A stretch of 64,000 bases of DNA from Candidatus Gastranaerophilales bacterium (GTDB taxonomy: Bacteria > Cyanobacteriota > Vampirovibrionia > Gastranaerophilales > Gastranaerophilaceae), in the NCBI GenBank assembly GCA_944325555.1, contig CALVAN010000008.1, positions 1 through 64,000 on the forward strand, in the 5' to 3' direction. Made by a program: the position numbers and the translations under genes. Numbering within the stretch: position 1 is the first letter of the stretch; each line of letters begins with the position of its first letter. Positions 34,000 through 41,928 of this stretch are shown here, piece by piece. The notes beneath the pieces were generated by a model. The model ran no database searches, was not told the origin of the DNA, and worked only from the letters and a program-made list of their open reading frames with translations.

Positions 34000-34195
34000 T
34001 GTCAAAAGTAAAATTTAAAAAAGAGGGAACAGGGGTGAAAATCCCCGGCTGAGCCGCAACCGTATAGCCGGAATACTCTTTGTCATTGTTAATGGCAAAC
34101 AAAACCATTGCTTCGGGATTTAGGCATGGAGTCATATTTTAAGCAGAGCTTATTGTATCCTTGTTTATTCCGCAGCACAGAGGAATTAAGAACAG
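34000..34195 (+). promoter_or_regulatory. Probable cobalamin (B12) riboswitch
   Basis: The core at about 34022-34070 reads GAGGGAACAGGGGTGAAAAT, then CCCCGGCTGAGCCGCAAC and CGTATAGCCGG. It fits the cobalamin aptamer: conserved GGGAA, a GGTG-AAA-TCC stem, the CCGCAAC loop and the closing CCGG stem. Downstream is a variable arm (34080-34115), a degenerate GGAGTC segment in place of a full B12 box, and a hairpin ATTCC/GGAAT (near 34168-34187) just before the ribosome site, which could form the kissing-loop expression platform. It lies in the leader of the gene at 34208. Confidence 0.78.
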
Positions 34196-34207
34196 GGATA
34201 ATTTTTT

Positions 34208-34918
34208 ATGGCAGCAACGCTTTCAAGAGCAGCTAATAACAACAGAATAGGAACCTGTCCGCATGGTTTACCTTTGGGGGCGTGCCCTATTTGCAACGGT
34301 ATGGGCGGAGGCGGAAGCGTAAAAAAAGACAACAAACCTAAAGAAATGACATGGAATGAATGTTATGCTATCGGGCAGATGCTTAAAGCTCAAAAAGAAG
34401 CAAGGCTCCATACACAACAGATGTTTGCTGCACAAACTCTGCAGGCTCATCTTGATAACATACAATCGCAAATTAACGCAATGAAACTGGCTATATTAAA
34501 TTCCTCCCTACCCAAACCATTAGCAAAGGCTTTAACAGTTGCATTGGATGTTATAGTGACACCTGCAGCTAAAGCATTACAAATGATAAGCAACACCGTT
34601 CAAAACTTTGCCAACAATATAACAAAGGCTGTTGATTCTTTCAAACAAAAGATAATCGACATAGCAGACAAGATTACGGCAATGTTAGGCGAAGCCAAAG
34701 CTGCCATAGAAAAGAAAATTTCAGACAAGCTCAAAGATGTTAAAAAGAAAATTTTCTCCCTTTTTGGCATTGCGGGAGCAGACAACGAAGAAGATGAAGA
34801 AGTAAAAAGAATAGAAGAACAAAAGTTAATACACGAAGAAAACACAACAAAAGAAACACTGTTTCAAAACAAAAACTTCCCCGAACAAACTGTCACCCAA
34901 CAAGAAAGCGAAGACTAA
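34208..34918 (+). CDS. Unknown protein with CxH..CxxC motif, first gene after the B12 riboswitch
   Basis: 236 aa, not recognised. Near the N-terminus is GTCPHGLPLGACPICNGMGG, a compact Cys-His/Cys-Cys cluster (residues ~17-29) that could bind a metal, followed by a Gly-rich hinge. Residues ~70-185 are long amphipathic helices with alternating Ala/Ile and Lys (KAVDSFKQKIIDIADKITAM), apolipoprotein-like, and the C-terminus is acidic and disordered. There is no signal peptide or true membrane helix, so peripheral membrane association is possible. It is followed 3 nt later by the next gene, and the pair must be co-transcribed under the riboswitch. Confidence 0.7.
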   Translation: MAATLSRAANNNRIGTCPHGLPLGACPICNGMGGGGSVKKDNKPKEMTWNECYAIGQMLKAQKEARLHTQQMFAAQTLQAHLDNIQSQINAMKLAILNSSLPKPLAKALTVALDVIVTPAAKALQMISNTVQNFANNITKAVDSFKQKIIDIADKITAMLGEAKAAIEKKISDKLKDVKKKIFSLFGIAGADNEEDEEVKRIEEQKLIHEENTTKETLFQNKNFPEQTVTQQESED

Positions 34919-34921
34919 TTA

Positions 34922-36481
34922 ATGAGTTATATAAAACCGTATCAGGATCTGGAAACCCAAAAACAATACAGAAATCATACACAAACACAAAAAAAGAATA
35001 TATCAGAGTTAAAAGAAGGTGTTGTTGTCAATAACCTTATAAAAGACAGAGATGTGTTCTCAACGTCTTTAACAGCTGATATTGATAATATGTATGATAA
35101 CCTTGTTATTCCCGACAAAACAATAAAACCATCAACATTTGATAACAGAGATTTTAAACAGCAAAAGGAAAAATCTCTGCAACATTCTCTCACCCCGCTT
35201 CTGGTCACTACTGTCGGAGTTTTTGCATTGCTTGCAGGCTCAATGTTCGGTTTGAGAAAAGCGGCCGAAATTAAGAAAAATCTTAAGCCTTGGCAGACAC
35301 TGCAAGAGGTGACAAAACATGTTTCCGTAAACGATGAACCTCACCTTGCAATGCTTTTAATGATTCGTGACCCTAATTACCGTAATGTAATGGGGGCGCT
35401 GGGTGTCTTTGTACTCAGTTCAATAGGCTTTGTTGCTAAAAATTTTGTTGACGGCGTTAAGGAAATATGGGTAAGAAAAAAACAGGCTGATGTGCAAAGA
35501 AACCTTCAAGAACAGCTTATTGAAGTTGAAACAAAAAGCTTTTCTGGCAAAATGCAAATTTTAAGAAATATGCTTGCTGAAAAAGCTAAAGAATTAAACT
35601 CCGTGCTTCATAAAAATAACGTAGGTAATGAAAATACCACATTTAAAAAGTTTATTTCCTTTAAAAATTCACAAAATGCAATTTCAAATTCTGCTTCGGA
35701 TAATGAAAAACGCAATAATTTGCTTGCCGCGGCAGGTGTAGGACTCAGTGCTGCTATCGTTGCCGTTCTTGGCGTTTTGTCGATGAAAAATCTTTCCAAG
35801 GCGGCAAAAACATGTGAAGATATAGCTGCTACAACATTAAAGGAATTTGGCGGTAATTTTTCAAAGATAGAAAATCCCTCGCAAAATGTGCTTGAAAAAC
35901 TGAAAAACAGAATCGTTTCTCTGAATTTGAACAAAAAAGAACTTGACGAGTTCTTTGCTGATTTAACCAATCTGCCAGCAGGTGAATATACTGCATTTAA
36001 CGGGGAAACATATAAAAATTATAAAGATTATGTTGTCAGAGAAGTGGAAAAACTCACGGATGAAGGTGCCGAAGCAATTGCGGGCAAACCGTCCAATAAA
36101 CCCGTTTTATTTTCTTATACGGGAGATTTGTGCTCGCATCTGTACAATATGATAGTTAATCCTCACAGTCCTCTTCTAAAAATGGTGTTTGGCGGTATGG
36201 CTGCTGTAACTACCGTGGGTTATGTCGGTGCAAAAACAGTTGAAGCGGTGAAAGAGGCAGAGGTAATAAAAGAGAATGCAAAAACGGAACTTGAACTGCA
36301 AAAACGTCTTGTCAGTGTTGAGTTGAAAAACTTTGAAACAAAAAAACGCAGTGTAATTGAGCCTTTGATGGATGAATTCAGAGTGCAGGCAATGAACGGT
36401 AAAGATAAGACTGAGCTTAAAACAAGAGCCGAAAATATTCTGTACGAAATCAAAAACGGGCCGCCGTTTGTTTACTCGTAA
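34922..36481 (+). CDS. Unknown membrane protein with coiled coils, second gene of the B12-linked operon
   Basis: 519 aa, not recognised. A polar N-terminus (~95 residues) precedes about four hydrophobic segments: LLVTTVGVFALLAGSMFGLR (~99-118), VMGALGVFVLSSIGFVAK (~160-177), AAAGVGLSAAIVAVLGVLSM (~267-286) and MVFGGMAAVTTVGYVGAKT (~426-444). After the second and fourth segments come charged helices with similar layout (VKEIWVRKKQADVQRNLQEQ and VKEAEVIKENAKTELELQKR), suggesting an internal duplication: paired membrane segments followed by a coiled coil. It contains a free Cys-His pair (GDLCSHLYN) near residue 405. Confidence 0.7.
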   Translation: MSYIKPYQDLETQKQYRNHTQTQKKNISELKEGVVVNNLIKDRDVFSTSLTADIDNMYDNLVIPDKTIKPSTFDNRDFKQQKEKSLQHSLTPLLVTTVGVFALLAGSMFGLRKAAEIKKNLKPWQTLQEVTKHVSVNDEPHLAMLLMIRDPNYRNVMGALGVFVLSSIGFVAKNFVDGVKEIWVRKKQADVQRNLQEQLIEVETKSFSGKMQILRNMLAEKAKELNSVLHKNNVGNENTTFKKFISFKNSQNAISNSASDNEKRNNLLAAAGVGLSAAIVAVLGVLSMKNLSKAAKTCEDIAATTLKEFGGNFSKIENPSQNVLEKLKNRIVSLNLNKKELDEFFADLTNLPAGEYTAFNGETYKNYKDYVVREVEKLTDEGAEAIAGKPSNKPVLFSYTGDLCSHLYNMIVNPHSPLLKMVFGGMAAVTTVGYVGAKTVEAVKEAEVIKENAKTELELQKRLVSVELKNFETKKRSVIEPLMDEFRVQAMNGKDKTELKTRAENILYEIKNGPPFVYS

Positions 36482-36501
36482 ACTTATAAGGAGAGCAGCT
36501 T

Positions 36502-37056
36502 ATGCATATACAGCCTGTTGTTTTTAAAAGCTTTTATTCAATGTCCTCAACTCCAGCTGTTTCCAAAAGGCAGGAACCGTGTCAAATGGTTGAAGATTTC
36601 AAAAAAACATTTGTATTGCCCGACGAAAAAATTAACCATGCAGTTTTTGATGAAAAACTTGCTCAAAAAATTGCTTCTTATAAAGAAAAGTCTGTTAATC
36701 CCGTTTTGGATATGCTTAAAAACACCAATGACGAAAAAGATATAACGGCGGGGTTGTTCCTGTTAAACAGAATAATAGATGCAGGTGCAAAAAATGTTGG
36801 GGATACATATCCTGTTATTTCCAGGTTTAATTATTCAAAATCACATAACGTTCAGGTAATGCTTGCGGGTATTTACAGAAAAACTCTGGTTCCTGATGCT
36901 TTTGGACCTTTGATGACAATGTTTTTGAAAAATTCACAAAACCCGGTGCAAATACCTTTTGATCCTAATGAAGAAGTCGGTGGTGCAATACTTGAATATT
37001 TACGAAATAAAAATGCATCAGAGGCCTACGGCTCTATTTTGCAGCTGCGAGCATAA
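36502..37056 (+). CDS. Unknown helical-repeat protein, third gene of the B12-linked operon
   Basis: 184 aa. A leader MHIQPVVFKSFYSMSSTPAV is followed by all-helical sequence resembling HEAT-type repeats: VNPVLDMLKNTNDEKDITAG, LFLLNRIIDAGAKNVGDTYP, VMLAGIYRKTLVPDAFGPL and VGGAILEYLRNKNASEAYG. Such folds usually mediate protein binding. AAGGAG is 9 nt before the ATG. It is 20 nt after the previous stop, so it is the likely last gene of the transcript. Confidence 0.65.
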   Translation: MHIQPVVFKSFYSMSSTPAVSKRQEPCQMVEDFKKTFVLPDEKINHAVFDEKLAQKIASYKEKSVNPVLDMLKNTNDEKDITAGLFLLNRIIDAGAKNVGDTYPVISRFNYSKSHNVQVMLAGIYRKTLVPDAFGPLMTMFLKNSQNPVQIPFDPNEEVGGAILEYLRNKNASEAYGSILQLRA

Positions 37057-37731
37057 TATTCTCGTTCTTTGGAAGGAAAACAGTGCATCTAACAATCTTC
37101 ACCTGCAGGAAAAAATCTTGCCGTCATTCTGAAGCACCAGACTTTTGATGTCTTTATAAATCTTGTATGTTCAGAATCTTACCCGCATTGTTGGTATTTT
37201 TTATAGGTTCATTTCTTTCTCTTTTTTGCAACCAAAAGAGAAAGAAACGAACCAAAGAAAGAGAAAAGAACGCAATTAAAACAGACTCTAAAATATTTAT
37301 CTTCAAAATTTTCTAACCGCTCCGCTTAACGAAAATTTTGTGCGTAAATACTAAGAGTCTGTAATCGTATTCCTGCGGCAAAGCCGCTTTACTGCTTACG
37401 CAGTTTTTATTCTCTGACAAAAAGTGGCGTAGGTTGGGCTTTTATCACAATAGAAAAAATCGGTCATTGCAAAGGAGAACAGTAGGTTAGACTATAGTCT
37501 ACAGATAACGGTCTACACCCGAATACAAAAAACTTTCCGTCAATGCATTTTGTAATGATTCTGCTTGCATCATAGTTGTTTTGTAGGGTTCAGTTTATTA
37601 TATGAAAAATAGTCCTCTTTTTAGTTTGTAACAGAATATCTTAACAACTGAACAAATCGGCGCTTTTTTCGTTATATAATATGTGTACTAATATAATATA
37701 TTTATTACGTGTGAGAAGGAGAAATTATTAC
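37057..37731. repeat. 675-nt repeat-rich intergenic region
   Basis: No convincing gene. It contains a unit of the second repeat family at 37122-37185 (GTCATTCTGAAGCACCAG ... TTCAGAATCTTACC), a perfect 14-bp hairpin TTTCTTTCTCTTTT/AAAAGAGAAAGAAA at 37212-37225 and 37234-37247, and a 14-nt palindrome TAGACTATAGTCTA at 37488-37501. Near 37590-37608, GTAGGGTTCAGTTTATTATATGAAA faintly recalls the 3' end of the 174-nt repeat and may be a decayed copy. The region ends with the promoter of the secreted protein. Confidence 0.55.
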
Positions 37732-38217
37732 ATGAAAAAATTATTTGCTATACTGACGGTTTTTATAATTGCAGGAATAAGTCTTGCTGCTAATGCTGCA
37801 ACTACTACCCCGGAACAGGTTCTTGCGTTTTTTAATAAATATGTTGATGCTGCAAATTCATACAGCGAAACAATTACTGATTATTATTCACCAAATGCTA
37901 GAATCATAAGAGTGGTTATGAAACCTGACGGAACAACTGCAACAGTTACTGCTAATACAAAACAATATTTTAATCAGATGAGGTTGGGTGCAAACCTTGC
38001 AAAAATTAACAAATATAAAAACTACTATACTGAACGAAAGATTACCAAACAAGGCGGTGATTTTAAAATTACTTGTTTAAGACAGCCCTCAACCAGTGAT
38101 TACAAAATTCCCGCACACTTTGTAATAGGGCTTGATGCAAACGGTAACTTGAAAATTAAAGAAGAAATGATGTACACAAAACAACAAAAATTTTTAAAAT
38201 ACGCTAATAAAAAGTAA
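37732..38217 (+). CDS. Secreted small protein, possibly NTF2/SnoaL-like
   Basis: 161 aa from the ATG at 37732, which follows GAGAAGGAG; the frame is open 17 codons further up but without a start signal. MKKLFAILTVFIIAGISLAANA is a Sec signal peptide with cleavage after ANA. The mature part (PEQVLAFFNKYVDAANSYSE, YYSPNARIIRVVMKPDGT) has the helix-then-cone layout of the NTF2-like superfamily, which binds small ligands; this is inference only. The stop abuts the end of the convergent ABC ATPase gene. Confidence 0.7.
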   Translation: MKKLFAILTVFIIAGISLAANAATTTPEQVLAFFNKYVDAANSYSETITDYYSPNARIIRVVMKPDGTTATVTANTKQYFNQMRLGANLAKINKYKNYYTERKITKQGGDFKITCLRQPSTSDYKIPAHFVIGLDANGNLKIKEEMMYTKQQKFLKYANKK

Positions 38218-39177
38218 TTATTTATAAAGTACACAACGCACATAATGAGAGTCTGAAATTTTAGTTATTTCAGGCTCTTTTTGTTTGCAAACTTCTTTTG
38301 CATATGGGCAGCGTGTGTTAAATCTGCAGCCAGAAGGCGGATTTTTAGGAGAAGGCAGTTCCCCCTGCAGCTTTATTTCTTCTGAGTCTTTTTTGTGTAT
38401 GGAAGGTACTGCGCTTATCAAAGCCTGTGTATAAGGATGTTTCGGATTTTTAAACAATGCGTCTGAATCCGACAACTCGACAATATCCCCGAGATACATT
38501 ACTGCAATCCTGTCGCACAGGTATTTTACAACACCCAAATCGTGAGATATAAACAGTATTGTGAGGTTAAGCTTTTCTTTTAAATTTTTTAAAAGAGTTA
38601 TTATTTGTGCCTGAATACTTACATCCAAAGCAGAAACAGGCTCATCCGCAACAAGAAAATCCGGCTTTAAGATTAACGCTCGTGCAATGGCAATTCTTTG
38701 TCTTTGTCCGCCGGAAAACTCATGCGGATATCGTTTTAAGTCTTCGTCGTTTAAGCCTGTGAGATTTATTATCTCATGTATTCTAGTGTTTATATCATTT
38801 TTATCACGGATTCCATGTACAACAAGAGGTTCTCGCAAAATTTTGTATATAGTCATCCTCGGATCAAGGCTTGAATAGGGGTTTTGAAAAATCATCTGGG
38901 ATTTTTTTCTGAAGTCTTTCAGTTCTTTATTTTTAAGTTCCAGCACGTTTTGTCCGTCAAAGTTGATTGTGCCCTGCGGATCAATAAGCTTTAATACAGC
39001 TTTACCAAGTGTTGATTTGCCGCAGCCTGATTCTCCAACGAGTCCGAGGATTTCTCCTTTTTTAATTTCAAGATTTATATTATTCAGTGCGTGTATATAT
39101 TCTTTTTGGGCGCTCCAGCTGCCCGAGAATATCCTGTAATACATATTTAAATTTTTTATATCAACAAGTGTGTGCAT
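38218..39177 (-). CDS. Oligopeptide/dipeptide ABC transporter ATP-binding protein, OppF/DppF type
   Basis: 319 aa. It has Walker A GLVGESGCGKST, Q-loop IFQNPYSSLDPRMTI, signature FSGGQRQRIAIARAL, Walker B FLVADEPVSALD and the OppF/DppF C-terminal extension with the cysteine cluster of GCRFNTRCPYAKEVCKQKEP, which in relatives binds an iron-sulfur cluster or stabilises the domain. It energises peptide or nickel-type import together with a second ATPase and permeases, none of which are here. It stands alone downstream of no partner gene, so its subunits are encoded elsewhere. Confidence 0.92.
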   Translation of the reverse strand: MHTLVDIKNLNMYYRIFSGSWSAQKEYIHALNNINLEIKKGEILGLVGESGCGKSTLGKAVLKLIDPQGTINFDGQNVLELKNKELKDFRKKSQMIFQNPYSSLDPRMTIYKILREPLVVHGIRDKNDINTRIHEIINLTGLNDEDLKRYPHEFSGGQRQRIAIARALILKPDFLVADEPVSALDVSIQAQIITLLKNLKEKLNLTILFISHDLGVVKYLCDRIAVMYLGDIVELSDSDALFKNPKHPYTQALISAVPSIHKKDSEEIKLQGELPSPKNPPSGCRFNTRCPYAKEVCKQKEPEITKISDSHYVRCVLYK

Positions 39178-39281
39178 AAAAATATTATAGCCGTTTATTT
39201 GCCAAATGCCTATAATCAGTTTGTCGCATTTTTATAGCCGACATCGCTCATAAAGGGTATTACATACAGGCAACCATAAGT

Positions 39282-41315
39282 CTAATAAACATTAAGGTAA
39301 ACCCAGTAGCTTCTGAAAACTTTTTTGATATATTCAGCTGTTTCCGGATAGGGTATATTCTCCACAAATTCATCAAAATTTTTATAGCTGAGTTTTTCTT
39401 TCCAGCTTTGTACAGCATTTGGACCGCCGTTATATGATGCGACAACCAGCAAATCATCGTTATGCAAGGTCGTTTTAACATAATGGAGATATGCGCTGCC
39501 GATATTTATGTTTGTTTTTGGGTTGTACAAGGAAGACACTCCTGTGTAAGGTATGCCGTTTTTGTTTGTAATATATCGTGCTGTTGAGGGCATAATCTGC
39601 ATTAAGCCTGCAGCTCCGGCTATGCTTCTGGCATTTTTGTTAAAATAACTTTCTTCTCTGATTATTGAAGTGACAAGATAAGGGTCAAGTTTGTAGATTC
39701 TTGTTGTGTTATTGATAATGTCCTGATAATGCAGCTGATAGGCAAGTTTATAGATACTGTCTTCGAAATCCGGTTTCTGCTCAAGCGAATCTATAAAATC
39801 ACGGGCCAGCACTGCTGAGGTTGCGTATTCACCCTCTTTGTACTTAATCCAGCTTAAAAGAGCTTTGTTATTTTCGTCAATTTCTTGTATAAGTTTAAAA
39901 TCATTAAGTTTTATGATTGTATTCACAACGCTTAAATTGTCGTCAGTAACCTTTGTATATTTAGCAGGAAACTCAATATATACAGATTTTTCAGGCAATC
40001 GGTGTGAGGGCTTTGTTTTCCAATCGTTTGTCTGCATATGCCCGTATAATTTAGATGCTCTATATGCATAATAGCTGTCAGGATATTTTTCAATAACTCT
40101 TTGATACAAGGCTTTTGCATCGTTTTTACGCCTTTCTTGAGATGCAATTTTTGCAGACCAAAATAAAACTTTAGGTGCCGAATTTGTATATGGATAATCT
40201 CTCATATGTATATTACCAAGGATTTTGGCTTCCTGATAGTCACCTCTTTTATATGCATCCCAAAACAGATTAGCTACAGCATCAGCTGCATATTTACCGC
40301 TTTCATACTGTGTGAATATTTGTCTGTTTAGTCTGTTTTTTTCTTCTCCGGTTACCAGTTTGGCTAGTCTGTATAATATAAAGTCTTCCCCTTCGGCTCC
40401 GTATGTTTGAGCCAGTGACAGAGCTTTGTACCAGCCGTCTTTCATTCCGACAGGGCTTAGTGAAGCATAGTTTTCAAGCACTGCAAGAAGATCATCCGGA
40501 TTAATACTTTTGGAATATTTTATATAATTGGTTTCAAAAATTTCTCTTGCTTTTAGATATTCGCCTCTTTTTGTGTAAAGAATACTTAAATACCCCCAGG
40601 CTAGCTGCATATCCGACAAGTTAAAATTATTGAAGGCTCTCTGGTATTGTCCTGTCTTAAAACAGGTTTGACCGATTAAAAAGTATTCGTACGGGGTTAT
40701 TGGCAATCCGAGAGCAGCAATTTCATTTATACAATCCGTTGCAAAACGTCCGTCCGGTGTTGTTGCAAGATATTGAACAAAAAGTGCTTTTGCTTTAAGT
40801 TTTTTTTGTAATATCTCTTTTTCATTATCGTTTTCTTTTATTTTTTCTTTTTGTATTAAGCCCAGATAATAATCTGAAGCCTTTGCATAATCACTGTCTT
40901 TAAAGAGCTTTCTGATATCATTAAAAGTTTTTTCTGCTCTGTTGTAGTCCTTTTCTTTAAAACTGTTTTGTGCCAGTGAGTAATATGCTTTTTCTATAAA
41001 GACGGATTCGGGGTATTTTTCAATAAACATTCGATATTTTTTTGCAGCAGTTTGAAAATCATTCAACTTATCTGCACTCATTGCCTGACGCAAAAGAGCT
41101 ATTTCATATATACCTGATGTTTTTGACACATTTGAAAAATTAAAATATGCATTTTCAAAATCACCCTGTATTACGTATTGCAGCCCCTGATTATAGGCTT
41201 TTAGATCTTTTTCAGACACTCTTGTCATTTTAAAAACATTTGTCAGTACTATTAAAATTAATACTGCAAAAGCTGAGGATATAAGTATAAATTTTAATTT
41301 TTTTTTCCAGTCCAA
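39282..41315 (-). CDS. Membrane-anchored soluble-type lytic transglycosylase with TPR repeats
   Basis: 677 aa. An N-terminal helix (KFILISSAFAVLILIVLTNVF) anchors it, residues ~40-480 form TPR-like superhelical repeats, and the C-terminal SLT domain reads YLVTSIIREESYFNKNARS with the catalytic Glu of the ES motif, then GAAGLMQIMPSTARYI and VASYNGGPNAV. It cleaves peptidoglycan glycan strands to 1,6-anhydro products in wall turnover. It is monocistronic on the minus strand. Confidence 0.92.
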   Translation of the reverse strand: MDWKKKLKFILISSAFAVLILIVLTNVFKMTRVSEKDLKAYNQGLQYVIQGDFENAYFNFSNVSKTSGIYEIALLRQAMSADKLNDFQTAAKKYRMFIEKYPESVFIEKAYYSLAQNSFKEKDYNRAEKTFNDIRKLFKDSDYAKASDYYLGLIQKEKIKENDNEKEILQKKLKAKALFVQYLATTPDGRFATDCINEIAALGLPITPYEYFLIGQTCFKTGQYQRAFNNFNLSDMQLAWGYLSILYTKRGEYLKAREIFETNYIKYSKSINPDDLLAVLENYASLSPVGMKDGWYKALSLAQTYGAEGEDFILYRLAKLVTGEEKNRLNRQIFTQYESGKYAADAVANLFWDAYKRGDYQEAKILGNIHMRDYPYTNSAPKVLFWSAKIASQERRKNDAKALYQRVIEKYPDSYYAYRASKLYGHMQTNDWKTKPSHRLPEKSVYIEFPAKYTKVTDDNLSVVNTIIKLNDFKLIQEIDENNKALLSWIKYKEGEYATSAVLARDFIDSLEQKPDFEDSIYKLAYQLHYQDIINNTTRIYKLDPYLVTSIIREESYFNKNARSIAGAAGLMQIMPSTARYITNKNGIPYTGVSSLYNPKTNINIGSAYLHYVKTTLHNDDLLVVASYNGGPNAVQSWKEKLSYKNFDEFVENIPYPETAEYIKKVFRSYWVYLNVY

Positions 41316-41479
41316 TTTGTTCCGTTCCCTTGATTATTTAAATTTAAATTTAAAAAAATGTTTTAAGTATTCCTCTGATTGGTATAAGTGAGTAAGGTTA
41401 TTTATCAATAAATATAGCATATATAAAGTGTAGTTGTTAATGCACTAAAGCGAAATATTTACAAAGAGAGGGTGAAAAT

Positions 41480-41635
41480 ATGCACATTTATTCTTTAGAA
41501 AAATTTGAACAAAAACAAAAGAAAAATATTGCAAAAAATATGTATAAACCTGTTTTGCTAAAACAGTATCTTCCCAAAAACAGGGTGATAAAAAACTATG
41601 TCTATTATGATGAACCGTATATTATCAAAAAATAA
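41480..41635 (+). CDS. Small basic protein, 51 aa
   Basis: ATG at 41480 after GAGAGGGTG at a proper distance, TAA at 41633-41635. The protein starts MHIYSLEKFEQKQKKNIAKN and ends VYYDEPYIIKK. It is highly basic (about 14 Lys/Arg), lacks membrane segments, and is rich in Tyr near the C-terminus. It is not recognised. The good ribosome site, the position between two minus-strand genes and a free upstream region support a real gene, but its size keeps confidence moderate. Confidence 0.5.
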   Translation: MHIYSLEKFEQKQKKNIAKNMYKPVLLKQYLPKNRVIKNYVYYDEPYIIKK

Positions 41636-41652
41636 AAACAGTATATGTATTG

Positions 41653-41925
41653 TTATGTCGTTGCCGTGTTTTTAGTGTATGAATCCACAAGCTCTTCTTT
41701 TTGTTTACGTGTGAGGTGTTTAATACGGTATTCCTCTTTCATTGCTTCTGATTTTGTTTCAAATTCTTTTACGTAAACCATTTTTAAAGGTTTGTGAGCC
41801 CTTGTGTATTTTGCCGCAATTCCTGCTTTATGTTTTTCAAAACGTTTATCTATATCGTCCGTATAACCGCAATAGAGCTTGTTATCAACAGTTAAAATTA
41901 TGTAAGTATAAAACTTTTTGTCCAT
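41653..41925 (-). CDS. GIY-YIG domain protein (UPF0213 type)
   Basis: 90 aa, the full length for this small family. The motif FYTYIILTVDNKLYCGYTDD carries the YII...YCGYT form of GIY-YIG, with the conserved HKAG and YTRAHKP after it and a Glu in KEFETKSEA. GIY-YIG proteins of this size are probable structure-specific nucleases whose role in the cell is unclear. The start is 3 nt after the stop of dus, so it is in the same operon. Confidence 0.92.
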   Translation of the reverse strand: MDKKFYTYIILTVDNKLYCGYTDDIDKRFEKHKAGIAAKYTRAHKPLKMVYVKEFETKSEAMKEEYRIKHLTRKQKEELVDSYTKNTATT

Positions 41926-41928
41926 AAA

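Noticed and set aside
37590-37608. Possible fourth, decayed copy of the 174-nt repeat
   Set aside because: Only the last ~25 nt show similarity to the 3' end; the inner hairpin cannot be found, so chance is not excluded.
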